Source: Acetobacter malorum (GTDB lineage: Bacteria > Pseudomonadota > Alphaproteobacteria > Acetobacterales > Acetobacteraceae). Taken from it: 64,000 bases of DNA. The DNA lies in assembly GCF_001580615.1 (NCBI RefSeq), contig NZ_LHZC01000054.1, positions 184,208-248,207 on the forward strand, given 5' to 3'. Below the pieces are notes generated by a model. It was given only the letters and a program-made list of their open reading frames with translations. It was not told the origin of the DNA and ran no database searches. Below are positions 38,527 to 47,818 of the stretch, piece by piece; position 1 is the first letter of the stretch, and the number at the start of each line of letters is the position of its first letter. The translations under genes and the position numbers were made by a program.

Positions 38527-40377
38527 ATGGAGACGCTCAAGAACACGCCGCTTTCGGGTGCGCAAAAAGACGCGCTGTTTGCCGAGCGGAAACCCTCTGA
38601 CCAGGCGTGGTTCGAGGACTGGGCCTCCCGCCCGCTGCATGTCTCCGATCAGGATCGGCTGCTGATTGGCCTGCTCTCTCCCCAGCGCCTACTGGAAATG
38701 ACCCGATACTTCACGCTGGTCGACCGCAAGGCGGGCAAGATCGTCGCCCGGTATCAGCAGGTTTTCGGCATCAAGCGCCTGTTGGAACGCATCAAGTCCC
38801 GCCGCAGTGACGGCGGGCGAGAAGGCGGCGTGGTCTGGCACACCACGGGGTCTGGCAAGTCCTTCACCATGGTGTTCCTCAGTCGCGCACTCATTCTGGA
38901 TGACGACCTCAAGCAGTGCCGCATTCTGGTGGTCACAGACCGCAAGGATCTGGAACGCCAGTTGAGCACCACCTTCTCCACCGGCGGCGAACTGGCGGAC
39001 AAGAAGGACAAGGCAGACGCGCTGGCCACCTCTGGCCGCCGTCTGGCGCAGCAGATCGGGCATGGGCAGGAGCGGATCATCTTCTCGCTCATCAACAAGT
39101 TCCACACCGCCACCGGCTATGCGGAATGCCATAATGACAGCACGGACATCATTGTGCTGGTGGATGAAGGGCATCGCAGTCAGGGCGGTGAGAACCATGC
39201 CCGCATGAAGCACGCTTTGCCCAACGCCGCCTTCATCGCCTTTACCGGCACGCCGCTGCTCAAAGGCAGTGAAACCACCAGCCGCTTTGGCAGGATCATC
39301 CACTCCTACACCATGCAGCAGGCTGTCTCCGACGGGACTGTGACACCCTTGCTCTATGAGGAACGCAAGCCCGATCTGGATGTGAACGACCGGGCCATTG
39401 ATGCCTGGTTTGAACGCATCACGCAGGGGCTGACGGAAGAGCAGGTCACGGACCTCAAGAAGCGTTTTGCCCGCGCCAATCAGGTCTACAAGGCAGATGA
39501 CCGCATCCGGCTGATTGCCATGGATCTGGCCACGCATTTCGACAACAACATCGACAAGGACCTCAAGGGCATGCTGGCCTGCGACAGCACCGGCTTCACG
39601 GAAAAGGACCGCGCCACCTACAAGGAGACGCTGAAGCAACTGACCAGCCTGCGCCAGATGGTGCTGCAGGATACGGGGGAGACGGTGGATTTCGACCAGT
39701 ATGCCGAGCAGGTAAAGAAGCTGCTGGACCGGCATGTGGCCGGGGTGAAGGTGCATGACTCCCAAGGGTTCTATGCAGTCGGCAAGATGGGGCAGAAACC
39801 CGAATACAACGAGCCCGAGACATGGAGCGAAGAAAAAACCCGCAACGAGACGGATCTGATCCGCACCCGTGTGACGAAAATGATCGATCATGAGATGCAG
39901 GATGATCCCTATGCGAAGGAAGCCTTCTCGGCCCTGCTGCGCAAGGTGATCGCGGAAGCAGAGAGCCTGTTTGATCATCCGCTCAAGCAGTTCATGCTGC
40001 TTCAGGAGTTCGAGGAACAGGTGGCCAACCGCAAGCTGGAGAACATTCCGACTGTTTTTGACGGGCACCGGCATGCGCAGGCTTATTATGGCGTGTTCCT
40101 CAAAACACTTGCTGCCATCTTCAACCATAAGCAGACGGATGATGAGACACAGCGCTGGATTGATCTGGCGTTCGAGATCGACAAAATCGTGGACAAGGCC
40201 GTGCGGGAGAACTCGCTCAGCCGCCCCGATATGGAAAGGTCGGTCAGGAAAGAAATGCTGCCGCTCCTGTTCAGCACGGGCCAGAAAGCGGGCTTTGGCG
40301 TGGACAAGGCGCAGGAGATCATTGAGCAGGTCATCCAGATCATGCGGGCCGGACCTGCTGATCCGTTGCGTGGCTGA
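38527..40377 (+). pseudogene. hsdR: Type I restriction enzyme R subunit, N-terminal nuclease lost
   Basis: About 616 residues from METLKNTPLSGAQKDALF onward match the HsdR translocase: Walker A WHTTGSGKSFTM, DEGHRS (DEAD-box-like motif II), FTGTPLL, and the helical C-terminus. Normal HsdR is about 1000 residues; the N-terminal PD-(D/E)XK nuclease is gone at the junction with trbI. No hsdM or hsdS is in the window. The open frame upstream to 37684 is antisense to trbI and not coding. Restriction activity should be lost. Confidence 0.85.
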
Positions 40378-40379
40378 GC

Positions 40380-41117
40380 ATGGAAGAAACCCCTTCTCGC
40401 GTTCTGACCTATGGCGGTGAGCAGATCCGCGTAAACCTGGTCCCCCGAGCGCGCCCCGGCACAACTCTGCGGATCAAGGTACATCCGGACCTACGTGTGG
40501 AGGCTTCTGTCCCAGATGGCACAACAGAGGCTGATCTGGAAAAGGCGTTGCACCAGAAAACCCGCTGGATCTGGCAGAAGCTGCGGGACTTCCGGGCGGT
40601 GCAGGAACACGCCACGCCGCGTGCTTATGTCAGCGGGGAAAGCCACTTCTATCTGGGGCGGCGGCATCTGCTGAAAGTACATCATCAGCCTGATGCGCCA
40701 GAAACCGTGCGCATGTTGCGTGGGCGGCTGGAAGTTTCCGCGCAGGAACGCAACGCCTTGCGGATTCAGAAGCTACTGGAACTCTGGTATTTTACGCGGG
40801 CACAGGAGGTATTTCGAAACCGCCTGTCTGCCCTTCTCCCCACAACGCTGTGGGTCAGTATTCCCACTGCCCTGAAGCTTCAGGTCATGCGGACCCAGTG
40901 GGGCAACTGCTCACCGGGAGGCACCGTCACGCTGAACCCGCATCTGGTCAAAGCTCCGCGTGACTGCATTGATTACGTCATCCTGCATGAACTGTGCCAC
41001 CTGAAGGAGCACAATCATGGCCCGGCATTCTGGGGACTTATGGAACGTGTCATGCCAGAGTGGGAACGACATAAGGCAAGGCTGGATGGAATGGCGGAAA
41101 TGATGCTGCAAAAATAG
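40380..41117 (+). CDS. YgjP-like (DUF45) zinc metallopeptidase
   Basis: A 245-residue protein with the zinc motif HELCHLKEHNHGPAFW (HExxH and third His) and upstream TQWGNCSPGG, the UPF/DUF45 SprT-like signature. It starts two bases after the hsdR stop, a pairing often seen in type I restriction loci. It seems intact. The next 300 bases to 41418 hold no gene I recognise. Confidence 0.88.
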   Translation: MEETPSRVLTYGGEQIRVNLVPRARPGTTLRIKVHPDLRVEASVPDGTTEADLEKALHQKTRWIWQKLRDFRAVQEHATPRAYVSGESHFYLGRRHLLKVHHQPDAPETVRMLRGRLEVSAQERNALRIQKLLELWYFTRAQEVFRNRLSALLPTTLWVSIPTALKLQVMRTQWGNCSPGGTVTLNPHLVKAPRDCIDYVILHELCHLKEHNHGPAFWGLMERVMPEWERHKARLDGMAEMMLQK

Positions 41118-41418
41118 TGCGCTTTGACCGCAATGGGGGGGGGAAGCGGAATGTCGGTTATCGGAAGCAGGTAAGCAAGAAGTTGCCATTCACATGCATG
41201 GTGCTTGGAACCGCCAGGCGCCCATGTTGACCGGTCGTAAGGGTTGAATGGATTTCGAATAGCAGACGTTAGTGAAAAACGCCTACGCTACGTGGCCAGA
41301 AAGTGTCATTCTATACACCGCGTGCCTAGTGCGGCACCTGCCTGCTCTCACTGACATCTTACGCGCCTCAGAATAATAATCAGCGGGCACGGCTCAAAAG
41401 CAGCGGACTCAAACAACG

Positions 41419-41964
41419 ATGGCAAAAAACGTAGCAGCTCCAAAAAACACTGCTGGGGGCGGCTTCACTTTTGAAGACCAGGTCATTGCATGGCTACTGG
41501 CCCACATGTTGGCCGCTGAACCGCTTTCCGACAGGTTGGGTATGGTTGAACGGCTCGATTTTCAAGTCCGAGTCGATGGGTGGTTACTTGACGACGCCTT
41601 GGTTACTTTGACGAAAGACGGAAATTTTACGAGCCATCTTCCCCTATCGATAAAGAGCAACCGGCAATTTTCCAAGTCCTGCGCCCCCGCTGAGTTTGTG
41701 ATCGCGGCGTGGGAACAGTTCCTTCATGAGGGCACGACCAAGTTCGAACCCAGAACAGACTTTCTCGGTCTGGCCTGCGCCATCATTCACCGCTCATGCC
41801 TGAATGGCTTCTCATTACCTGCTGATACGGTAACACTACATCCGATACATCATCCTGCATCCCGCTGGAGCGTAGCCATGACCACAGCAACTACTATGCA
41901 GAACCCAATGACGGCGCATTTTGTAAAATTCTTTCAAGATCATCACGATCTTTATAAGGCATAA
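41419..41964 (+). CDS. Truncated putative defence protein, N-terminal nuclease-like domain
   Basis: A 181-residue frame begins MAKNVAAPKNTAGGG, then FEDQVIAWLLAHMLA, RLDFQVRVDGWLLDDALVTL and LPLSIKSNRQF. This resembles the N-terminal domain of large bacterial NTPase-type defence proteins, where D...(Q/E)xK residues form a nuclease site (here Asp57/58 region and SIK). The large C-terminal part is absent, and IS5-type sequence begins directly after the stop. I infer a disrupted defence gene; the family name is not certain. Confidence 0.5.
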   Translation: MAKNVAAPKNTAGGGFTFEDQVIAWLLAHMLAAEPLSDRLGMVERLDFQVRVDGWLLDDALVTLTKDGNFTSHLPLSIKSNRQFSKSCAPAEFVIAAWEQFLHEGTTKFEPRTDFLGLACAIIHRSCLNGFSLPADTVTLHPIHHPASRWSVAMTTATTMQNPMTAHFVKFFQDHHDLYKA

Positions 41965-42018
41965 AATGGTATTGGAGCGTTATTCTAAACAGGGTTTGAC
42001 GAGATCATATTTTTTCCG

Positions 42019-42721
42019 ATGCGTCCCTTTTTCCCCAAAAAGCCGCAGCAGGCCACTCTTTGATGATCATCGCGTGCTGAGTGGCATCATCTTCGTCAAT
42101 CGGAACGGTCTGCACTGGAGTGATGCCTCCGGGAAAACGCCCCCCCACAAGAACCGCTGGGAGGGCTGGATTACTATGGGGGCCTTCATTCGCATGATGG
42201 ATGGACTCGCTGCCGGAAAGGTAGACCCTCAGATGATCATGATTGATGCGACCTATCTCAAGGCACATCGCAAGGCCTTCGAGCCTGCGGTTAAAAAAGG
42301 ACGCTTGGCCGTCTGATTGGACGCACCACCAAAGGCGGGATAAATACGAAGCGGTATGCCGCCACCGACCGGAACAGACGTCCCCTCGACTTCTTCATGA
42401 CACCAGGCCAGATCAGTGATTACACCCGCGCAGCTGCCATTCTGGACAGTCTTCCACCAGCCGAATGGATGCTGGCGGACCGGGGCTATGATACTGACTG
42501 GTTCAGAGATGCTCTGAAGGAAAAGGATCAAATCCTGTATTCCAGAACGGAAATCCCGTGGAGAATTGATAAAATATGACAAGCGGAAATAATGCAACCG
42601 TATCGAGATCATGTTCGGCAGGCTCAAGGACTGGAGACGGGTCGCAACACGCTATGACAGGCGCCCCTCCGTCTTCCTCTCGGCCATCTGCCTCGCAACA
42701 ACCGTCATCTTCTGGTTATGA
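42019..42721 (+). mobile_element. IS5-family transposase, decayed
   Basis: Three frames together rebuild an IS5/IS427-group DDE transposase: MRPFFPK, then VLSGIIFVNRNGLHWSD, MIMIDATYLKAHR, GRLIGRTTKGG, WMLADRGYDTDWF, IEIMFGRLKDWRRVATRYD and final TVIFWL. At least three frameshifts or small deletions interrupt it. Related elements are common in Acetobacter and Komagataeibacter. Terminal repeats could not be set with confidence. Confidence 0.85.
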
Positions 42722-42813
42722 ATCCTGAGCCTAGTGTCATGGTAACTCCATCATGGCACATCGATGCGATAGGGAGATCATTTACCTCATCTGGAAGGTC
42801 CCTCAAATTGTTT

Positions 42814-43815
42814 TCAAAACTGCAGCTTCTGGCCAATACCAAGTCTGTCTGCCTTGCCCAGTAGAGCGGCACCCAGTGCAATATCAGTAATACTCAACCC
42901 GCGGTGCCAGAACAGAATTGTCTCGTCATCATTTTCCCGCCCCGGTAATTTCTCCCCAACAATATCACACAACTCTGCGTAAAGAGTTTCACGCGTGATT
43001 TTCCCCTGATCCACGTGTTGACGCAAAGCACCATATGGACGGCCCGGACCACACTGCCCCCAATCATCCACCACCACTTTATCGACCACATCTGTTAGGC
43101 TGAGTTCCAGCGCGCTCATGGTGCCGTATGGAATAATCAATGCACCTTTACGAACCCATTCGGTTTTCAGGAGTGGTGTTGGCTCTGGCAACCGACTGGC
43201 CTCGACCAGAATATCCGCCCCATCCAGACAAGCCTCCCATGTTGTTGTAATGGTCACCTTTTTACCCAGATCCTGCTCCAGACGCTGCGCAAAGGCCTGC
43301 CGACTTTCTGTCCTACGGGAATGTACGCGGATTTCCTCAAAATCAAAGAGATGGTCAAGGAGTCTGATATTCCAATACGCGGTTCCACGTGTACCAATAT
43401 GACCAAGTATGCGGCTATTTCTGGGAGCAAGAAAGCGCGCGCCCAGTGCGGTCATCGCTCCTGTGCGCATATCTGTAATCCGTGTTGCATCAATAATGGC
43501 CTTGAGCATACCGGTCACAGGGTCAAACAGATTGAGCACCGCCATCTCGGACGGCAGATTCTGTTTGTAATTGTCTACAAAGTCACCAACAATTTTAACA
43601 CCCGCCAGACCAAGTGGCTGAATAACACCACGCAGGACATTAAAATGACCTTTGTCCGAACTCTCGGGCACAAGATGCACACGTGGTTCAACCACTGTCT
43701 GCCCATGGGACTGCGCGGCAAGAGCGCCAGACACCGCCTCCATGATCTCATGGTCCGTGAGGGAAAGACGGGCGACATCTGCGCCATTAAGATAGTTGAT
43801 CTGGACATCGGTCAT
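42814..43815 (-). CDS. Ornithine cyclodeaminase/mu-crystallin family enzyme
   Basis: A 333-residue member of the OCD/mu-crystallin/alanine dehydrogenase family: GVKIVGDFVDNYKQNLPS, TDMRTGAMTALGARFLAP (conserved Arg and Lys region), Rossmann part ILGHIGTRGTAYWNIRLL, and VHSRRTESRQAF. Family members form or open cyclic imines, or reduce imines, with NAD(P). The cofactor-loop GxGxxG appears as GHIGTRG, slightly atypical. It is the last gene of the TonB receptor/ammonia-lyase operon, 58 bases downstream. Confidence 0.85.
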   Translation of the reverse strand: MTDVQINYLNGADVARLSLTDHEIMEAVSGALAAQSHGQTVVEPRVHLVPESSDKGHFNVLRGVIQPLGLAGVKIVGDFVDNYKQNLPSEMAVLNLFDPVTGMLKAIIDATRITDMRTGAMTALGARFLAPRNSRILGHIGTRGTAYWNIRLLDHLFDFEEIRVHSRRTESRQAFAQRLEQDLGKKVTITTTWEACLDGADILVEASRLPEPTPLLKTEWVRKGALIIPYGTMSALELSLTDVVDKVVVDDWGQCGPGRPYGALRQHVDQGKITRETLYAELCDIVGEKLPGRENDDETILFWHRGLSITDIALGAALLGKADRLGIGQKLQF

Positions 43816-43873
43816 GTTTTTACTTTTCCTGAAAAACTCTTTGCCATCCTGCACCAACAGGAAGCAGAATTAC

Positions 43874-45415
43874 CTAGACTTCATCAGCCAGAATGCTGAA
43901 GTCTGCCAAAAAATCCGAGCGTTCTATGGCCTGCACAAGAAGGGCAATGTTATCCGCCACCGGCTGCTCCAGCGGCAACCGGGGGCATAAGGGGGCCAGC
44001 CTGTCCATTAACGCCTGAGTGCCGCGCCCCAGACGCACAGGTGGGCGCAGGGCAATGGCCCGCGCTGCCACCATGATTTCTATGGCAGTTAACTCATACA
44101 TACGCGCAATCAGGCGCTGCCCACGACATAGGGCAGGAAAGAGCAGAGAGGCATAATCCTCCACCCGCTCAGCCACAGGTATAACCACGGGCGACAGGGG
44201 CATTGCATCATGCACAATCTCTGCCACCAATGCTGCAACCGTTTTTTGCACTGGGGCAAAGCCTGTACCATCTCCCTCTGCTTCAGCCAGAAAGCGTGGC
44301 AGACCAGACACTGAGGGAGACATCATTTTGATAACCCGCTCCCCGGTTGCAGCCGCCATTCTTGCAAAGGCCAGATGCAGGGCATCAACCGTAACTGCCA
44401 CATGCGTCGGGTCAAAGTTCCCGTTCGGGATAATGCTGTCTGTTTCCGCCACAACGGCCGGGTTGTCATCGCTGGAAGAGAGTTCGAGCTCAACGGCACG
44501 CTGCACCTGTTGCAAACTTTTTAGTGCAGCCCCTGCGATGGATGCCGCACTCCGGAAGCTGATCGGGTCCTGCAACCGGCGCGCATGTCCGCTCTGATGC
44601 AATGTCCCCCCATCCAGCAAACCAAGGAGGGCATGACTGACCTCCGCCTGCCCCGCAGCGGGGCGCAACTGCACACTCTGCGGCTGAAAAGGGGAGAGGT
44701 TTGCGCAAAACCCCTCGCATGACACAGCAAACGCAGCAATATGCGCCCGCATAAGCCTGCGGATACTGCCAAGATTAAGGCAGGCCAGCCCAATGGACGC
44801 AGAATTAGAGGAGATAAGGGCAAGCCCGTCTTTGGGGCCCAGAACAGGTAACGACAGCCCCACCTGCGCAAACGCCTCAGCCCCAGAGACCCGGCCCCTC
44901 CCTGCTACGCTGGCATGGCCCTTGCCAGTAAGAAGACTGGCAATATGGGCCATTGGTGCCAGATCTCCCTCACTCAAGGCACCAACACACGGGACGACCG
45001 GCGTAATATGGTTATTAAGCATATCAACCAGCGCCGTTGCTACGGCAGGAGAAATACCCGAACGTCCCAGTGCCAGCCGTGCCAGCCTTACAGCCACCAT
45101 GGCACGGACCTGTGCGTCAGTCGCAGCTGGTCCTGTGCCACTAGCACGTGCCCAGAGCACGTCGTGCTGCTGTGCACGCGCCACACCTGGCTGGCGCGGT
45201 ATGTCCACATTGGCTCCAAGCCCGGTACTGACGCCATAAATCGTTGTACCCGCAGCAATATGCTGCAACAGGCAGGCATGACCTGCCTCTATAGCCGTCA
45301 GTGCCTGCGTTGATAGCAGAACCAGATCCCCGACCAGCGCAATACGTTCGATATCAGCAATCGACATTTGACCGGGCGCCAGAAGAACACTCGGGCTATT
45401 AGAATAGTCTGCCAT
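43874..45415 (-). CDS. Histidine/aromatic ammonia-lyase homologue without canonical MIO triad
   Basis: A 513-residue protein of the HAL/PAL fold: catalytic Tyr60 in TIYGVSTGLGA, SSNSASIGLA, SSSDDNPAV, and PNGNFDPTHVAV. The usual Ala-Ser-Gly that cyclises to the MIO electrophile is replaced by Gly-Ala-Leu-Ser-Glu-Gly (145-150) in CVGALSEGDLAP. Either a different elimination without MIO or a noncatalytic role follows. The ATG overlaps the TonB receptor stop by one base (TAATG). Confidence 0.85.
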   Translation of the reverse strand: MADYSNSPSVLLAPGQMSIADIERIALVGDLVLLSTQALTAIEAGHACLLQHIAAGTTIYGVSTGLGANVDIPRQPGVARAQQHDVLWARASGTGPAATDAQVRAMVAVRLARLALGRSGISPAVATALVDMLNNHITPVVPCVGALSEGDLAPMAHIASLLTGKGHASVAGRGRVSGAEAFAQVGLSLPVLGPKDGLALISSNSASIGLACLNLGSIRRLMRAHIAAFAVSCEGFCANLSPFQPQSVQLRPAAGQAEVSHALLGLLDGGTLHQSGHARRLQDPISFRSAASIAGAALKSLQQVQRAVELELSSSDDNPAVVAETDSIIPNGNFDPTHVAVTVDALHLAFARMAAATGERVIKMMSPSVSGLPRFLAEAEGDGTGFAPVQKTVAALVAEIVHDAMPLSPVVIPVAERVEDYASLLFPALCRGQRLIARMYELTAIEIMVAARAIALRPPVRLGRGTQALMDRLAPLCPRLPLEQPVADNIALLVQAIERSDFLADFSILADEV

Positions 45416-47760
45416 TAGAACGCCGTGCTAATTGTGCCAAAGAACTGTCTGGACGCACCCATGAGGAAATAATTGTAACCTGTGTTAACAAAATTATTCC
45501 CCAGCTCGTTGGTAGTGGCAATATACGTCTTGTTGGCTAGGTTATAGATGTTGAAGCTGGCATTGATGCCTTTAAACGGTCCCGCATCACCGAAATTATA
45601 CCGTGCGCCAAAATTCATTAAAAAATATCCCGGCACATGCAGGTCATTTGTGTACGTCAGTTCCCGCCGCGAAATATAGGACCCGTCTACATGCAAGTTA
45701 AGGTCGCCCAGTTGATAGGCAATATTGGCTTTATACATGAACTGCGGATAATTGGGGACCAGCTTGCCACGGGTCGCCTGCAGGCCATTGGAGGTAACAA
45801 CGTTCTGGTCATAAGTCGAATGGGCGTACGAAAACGAATTATAGATTGATAACCCATGCACGGGCCGCAGCGTAATGCTGGCCTCTGCCCCATTGGTTGT
45901 AACACCACCAACATTCTGCACTGCGGTAATCGGATTGATGCCCGCTGAGTTTGTAATCAACTGCAAACGATTAGAAAAATTGATCCGATAAAGAGAAGCC
46001 AACGCACTGATATACTGTGAACTAAAACGATATCCACCTTCATAAACCCAGTCTGTCTCCGGTCGCAGGTTTTTCTTGGTTTCCTGAAACGAGGCCTGAG
46101 AGGCTGTCCATGGGCTTGCCGAAATATTGGTGGCAAACCCATCCTCTGGAAAAGAACGCATATTATGTGACACATCAAAAAACAGTTCATGATGTGGCAG
46201 AAAACGCCAGTTGGCAGAAATCTGGGGCAAAAAGGCATTGGAGGCTTCAAGATGCCCTTGCGCAATAGGTTTGCCGTTAATTGTTTGGTCCTGCGCCAGA
46301 ACGCTGTTACCGGCGTTCACAATCATGGATTTAAAACCAGCATTGATTTTGAGCGTATCTGTCACACGGTAGGTATCTTGCATATGAAACACAAATGTGT
46401 TGGACGAAAACGCTTCATGCCATGCAGTTGCGAATATCTTGTCCCCCGGAAAACCGTTTGTGGGGTTACCAAGCGTGCCCTGCCCCAGAAGGGGCGCTTG
46501 CGAAAAATAACGACCGGTTTCAAAGTTTCCGTATTCATACCAGACGCCGGCATTCAGCGTGTGCCGTGCGACTTTCCATGTTACAGCACTTTCAAACCCG
46601 CCACGTGCAACCTGTGGCTGCTGCACCCGCTGCGACAGGGGCGCTCCATTGGGCGAGGCTTTATAGGGTGTTGTCCATGTGCTGTACCCGGTATCCGCAT
46701 GCCCATAAAGGGTGGTTTTCCAGTTCAGGTTTGGCGTCAGGTTTTCATCCAGCGTAATCCCGCCCAGGTAATCCACCCTGTTGGCTGTCCCTGCATAATA
46801 GGCAGCATCCTTAGGGTCGTTGGTCTTGCTGATCTGCGCAGGATAAGTCCCCTGCGCGGCCTGATAGGCCGCAGTATAATCAGGATAATAATTGGACAGG
46901 TTTGACCCTGCGGTAGAAAGCCAGTTTTTGGTCATGTCCTGATAGTCAAACTGCTGGGTCGAGCTCCAGTCAAAAAAGACCTTGAGCGATGACTCCCGCG
47001 CCAAAGGCTGAACGAGTTTGGCATTGACCTGATCGGAATGATCGTAACCTTGCCCTTTCCATAAATCCCCGTTCAGACGAGCGTAGGAAACGGAAAAACG
47101 CGTACCAGATTCATTAAGGTCTCCACTATCCAACCGTGCGAATGTCCGAAACGTCGCATTGCTCCCGAATGTCTGGGATACAGCACCGCCGCGCTTGTGT
47201 GACGGATCCATGGAATGGATTTCCACCGCGCCACCCAGATTGCTCGTTGAGGCAACATCAATCCCCCCTGCTCCCTGAGAGACATTCACACTGCCAATAT
47301 TATCGGAAATAATAGCGCGTGTAACGCCAAGTCCATTATAGTTATTGAACTGCTGATCACCCAGAGGCACATCATCCAGTGTAAACCCAAGCTGGGACTG
47401 GCTGAAGCCACGCATGAATATCTGACTGGAATATTCATACACACCAAAGGGATCAGCAGACTGGTATAAAACGCCCGGCAGTTCGTTCAGAACCTTGAGC
47501 GCAGATGTTCCGGGAACACTCTGCTGCATGCTGGCACGACCAATGGACATTGTCTGGCGGGTAGACCCATGCCCAAAAACGGCAATGGCTTCTACATTGT
47601 CTGCAGCATTTTTCTTTTTTTCATCATTTTTTTCTGCGTGTTTTTCCGGGTCACTTTTAATAACCGCTGGTGCCGTATTGCTTTGAGCATAAACAAACAA
47701 CGGAGACCCGATACCGCTCAGAAGGGTTGATACCGTTAAAAAAATACGTTTCTTAACCAT
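45415..47760 (-). CDS. TonB-dependent receptor of the ammonia-lyase-like operon
   Basis: About 781 residues: signal peptide MVKKRIFLTVSTLLSG, ending VYAQS; a charged Lys/Glu linker; plug domain (GTSALKVLNELPGVLYQ, FTLDDVPLGDQQFNNY, GGIDVAST), and a barrel ending in Phe (FGTISTAF). The catecholate/sucrose-like plug does not fix the substrate. It is coupled to the ammonia-lyase gene, which implies that the imported ligand or a derivative is the enzyme substrate. Confidence 0.9.
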   Translation of the reverse strand: MVKKRIFLTVSTLLSGIGSPLFVYAQSNTAPAVIKSDPEKHAEKNDEKKKNAADNVEAIAVFGHGSTRQTMSIGRASMQQSVPGTSALKVLNELPGVLYQSADPFGVYEYSSQIFMRGFSQSQLGFTLDDVPLGDQQFNNYNGLGVTRAIISDNIGSVNVSQGAGGIDVASTSNLGGAVEIHSMDPSHKRGGAVSQTFGSNATFRTFARLDSGDLNESGTRFSVSYARLNGDLWKGQGYDHSDQVNAKLVQPLARESSLKVFFDWSSTQQFDYQDMTKNWLSTAGSNLSNYYPDYTAAYQAAQGTYPAQISKTNDPKDAAYYAGTANRVDYLGGITLDENLTPNLNWKTTLYGHADTGYSTWTTPYKASPNGAPLSQRVQQPQVARGGFESAVTWKVARHTLNAGVWYEYGNFETGRYFSQAPLLGQGTLGNPTNGFPGDKIFATAWHEAFSSNTFVFHMQDTYRVTDTLKINAGFKSMIVNAGNSVLAQDQTINGKPIAQGHLEASNAFLPQISANWRFLPHHELFFDVSHNMRSFPEDGFATNISASPWTASQASFQETKKNLRPETDWVYEGGYRFSSQYISALASLYRINFSNRLQLITNSAGINPITAVQNVGGVTTNGAEASITLRPVHGLSIYNSFSYAHSTYDQNVVTSNGLQATRGKLVPNYPQFMYKANIAYQLGDLNLHVDGSYISRRELTYTNDLHVPGYFLMNFGARYNFGDAGPFKGINASFNIYNLANKTYIATTNELGNNFVNTGYNYFLMGASRQFFGTISTAF

Positions 47761-47818
47761 AGTGTTTTTCTTTCGTGGGCATAAATGGGTTCTAGAGTTC
47801 AATGGAAGGCATGCGCTC

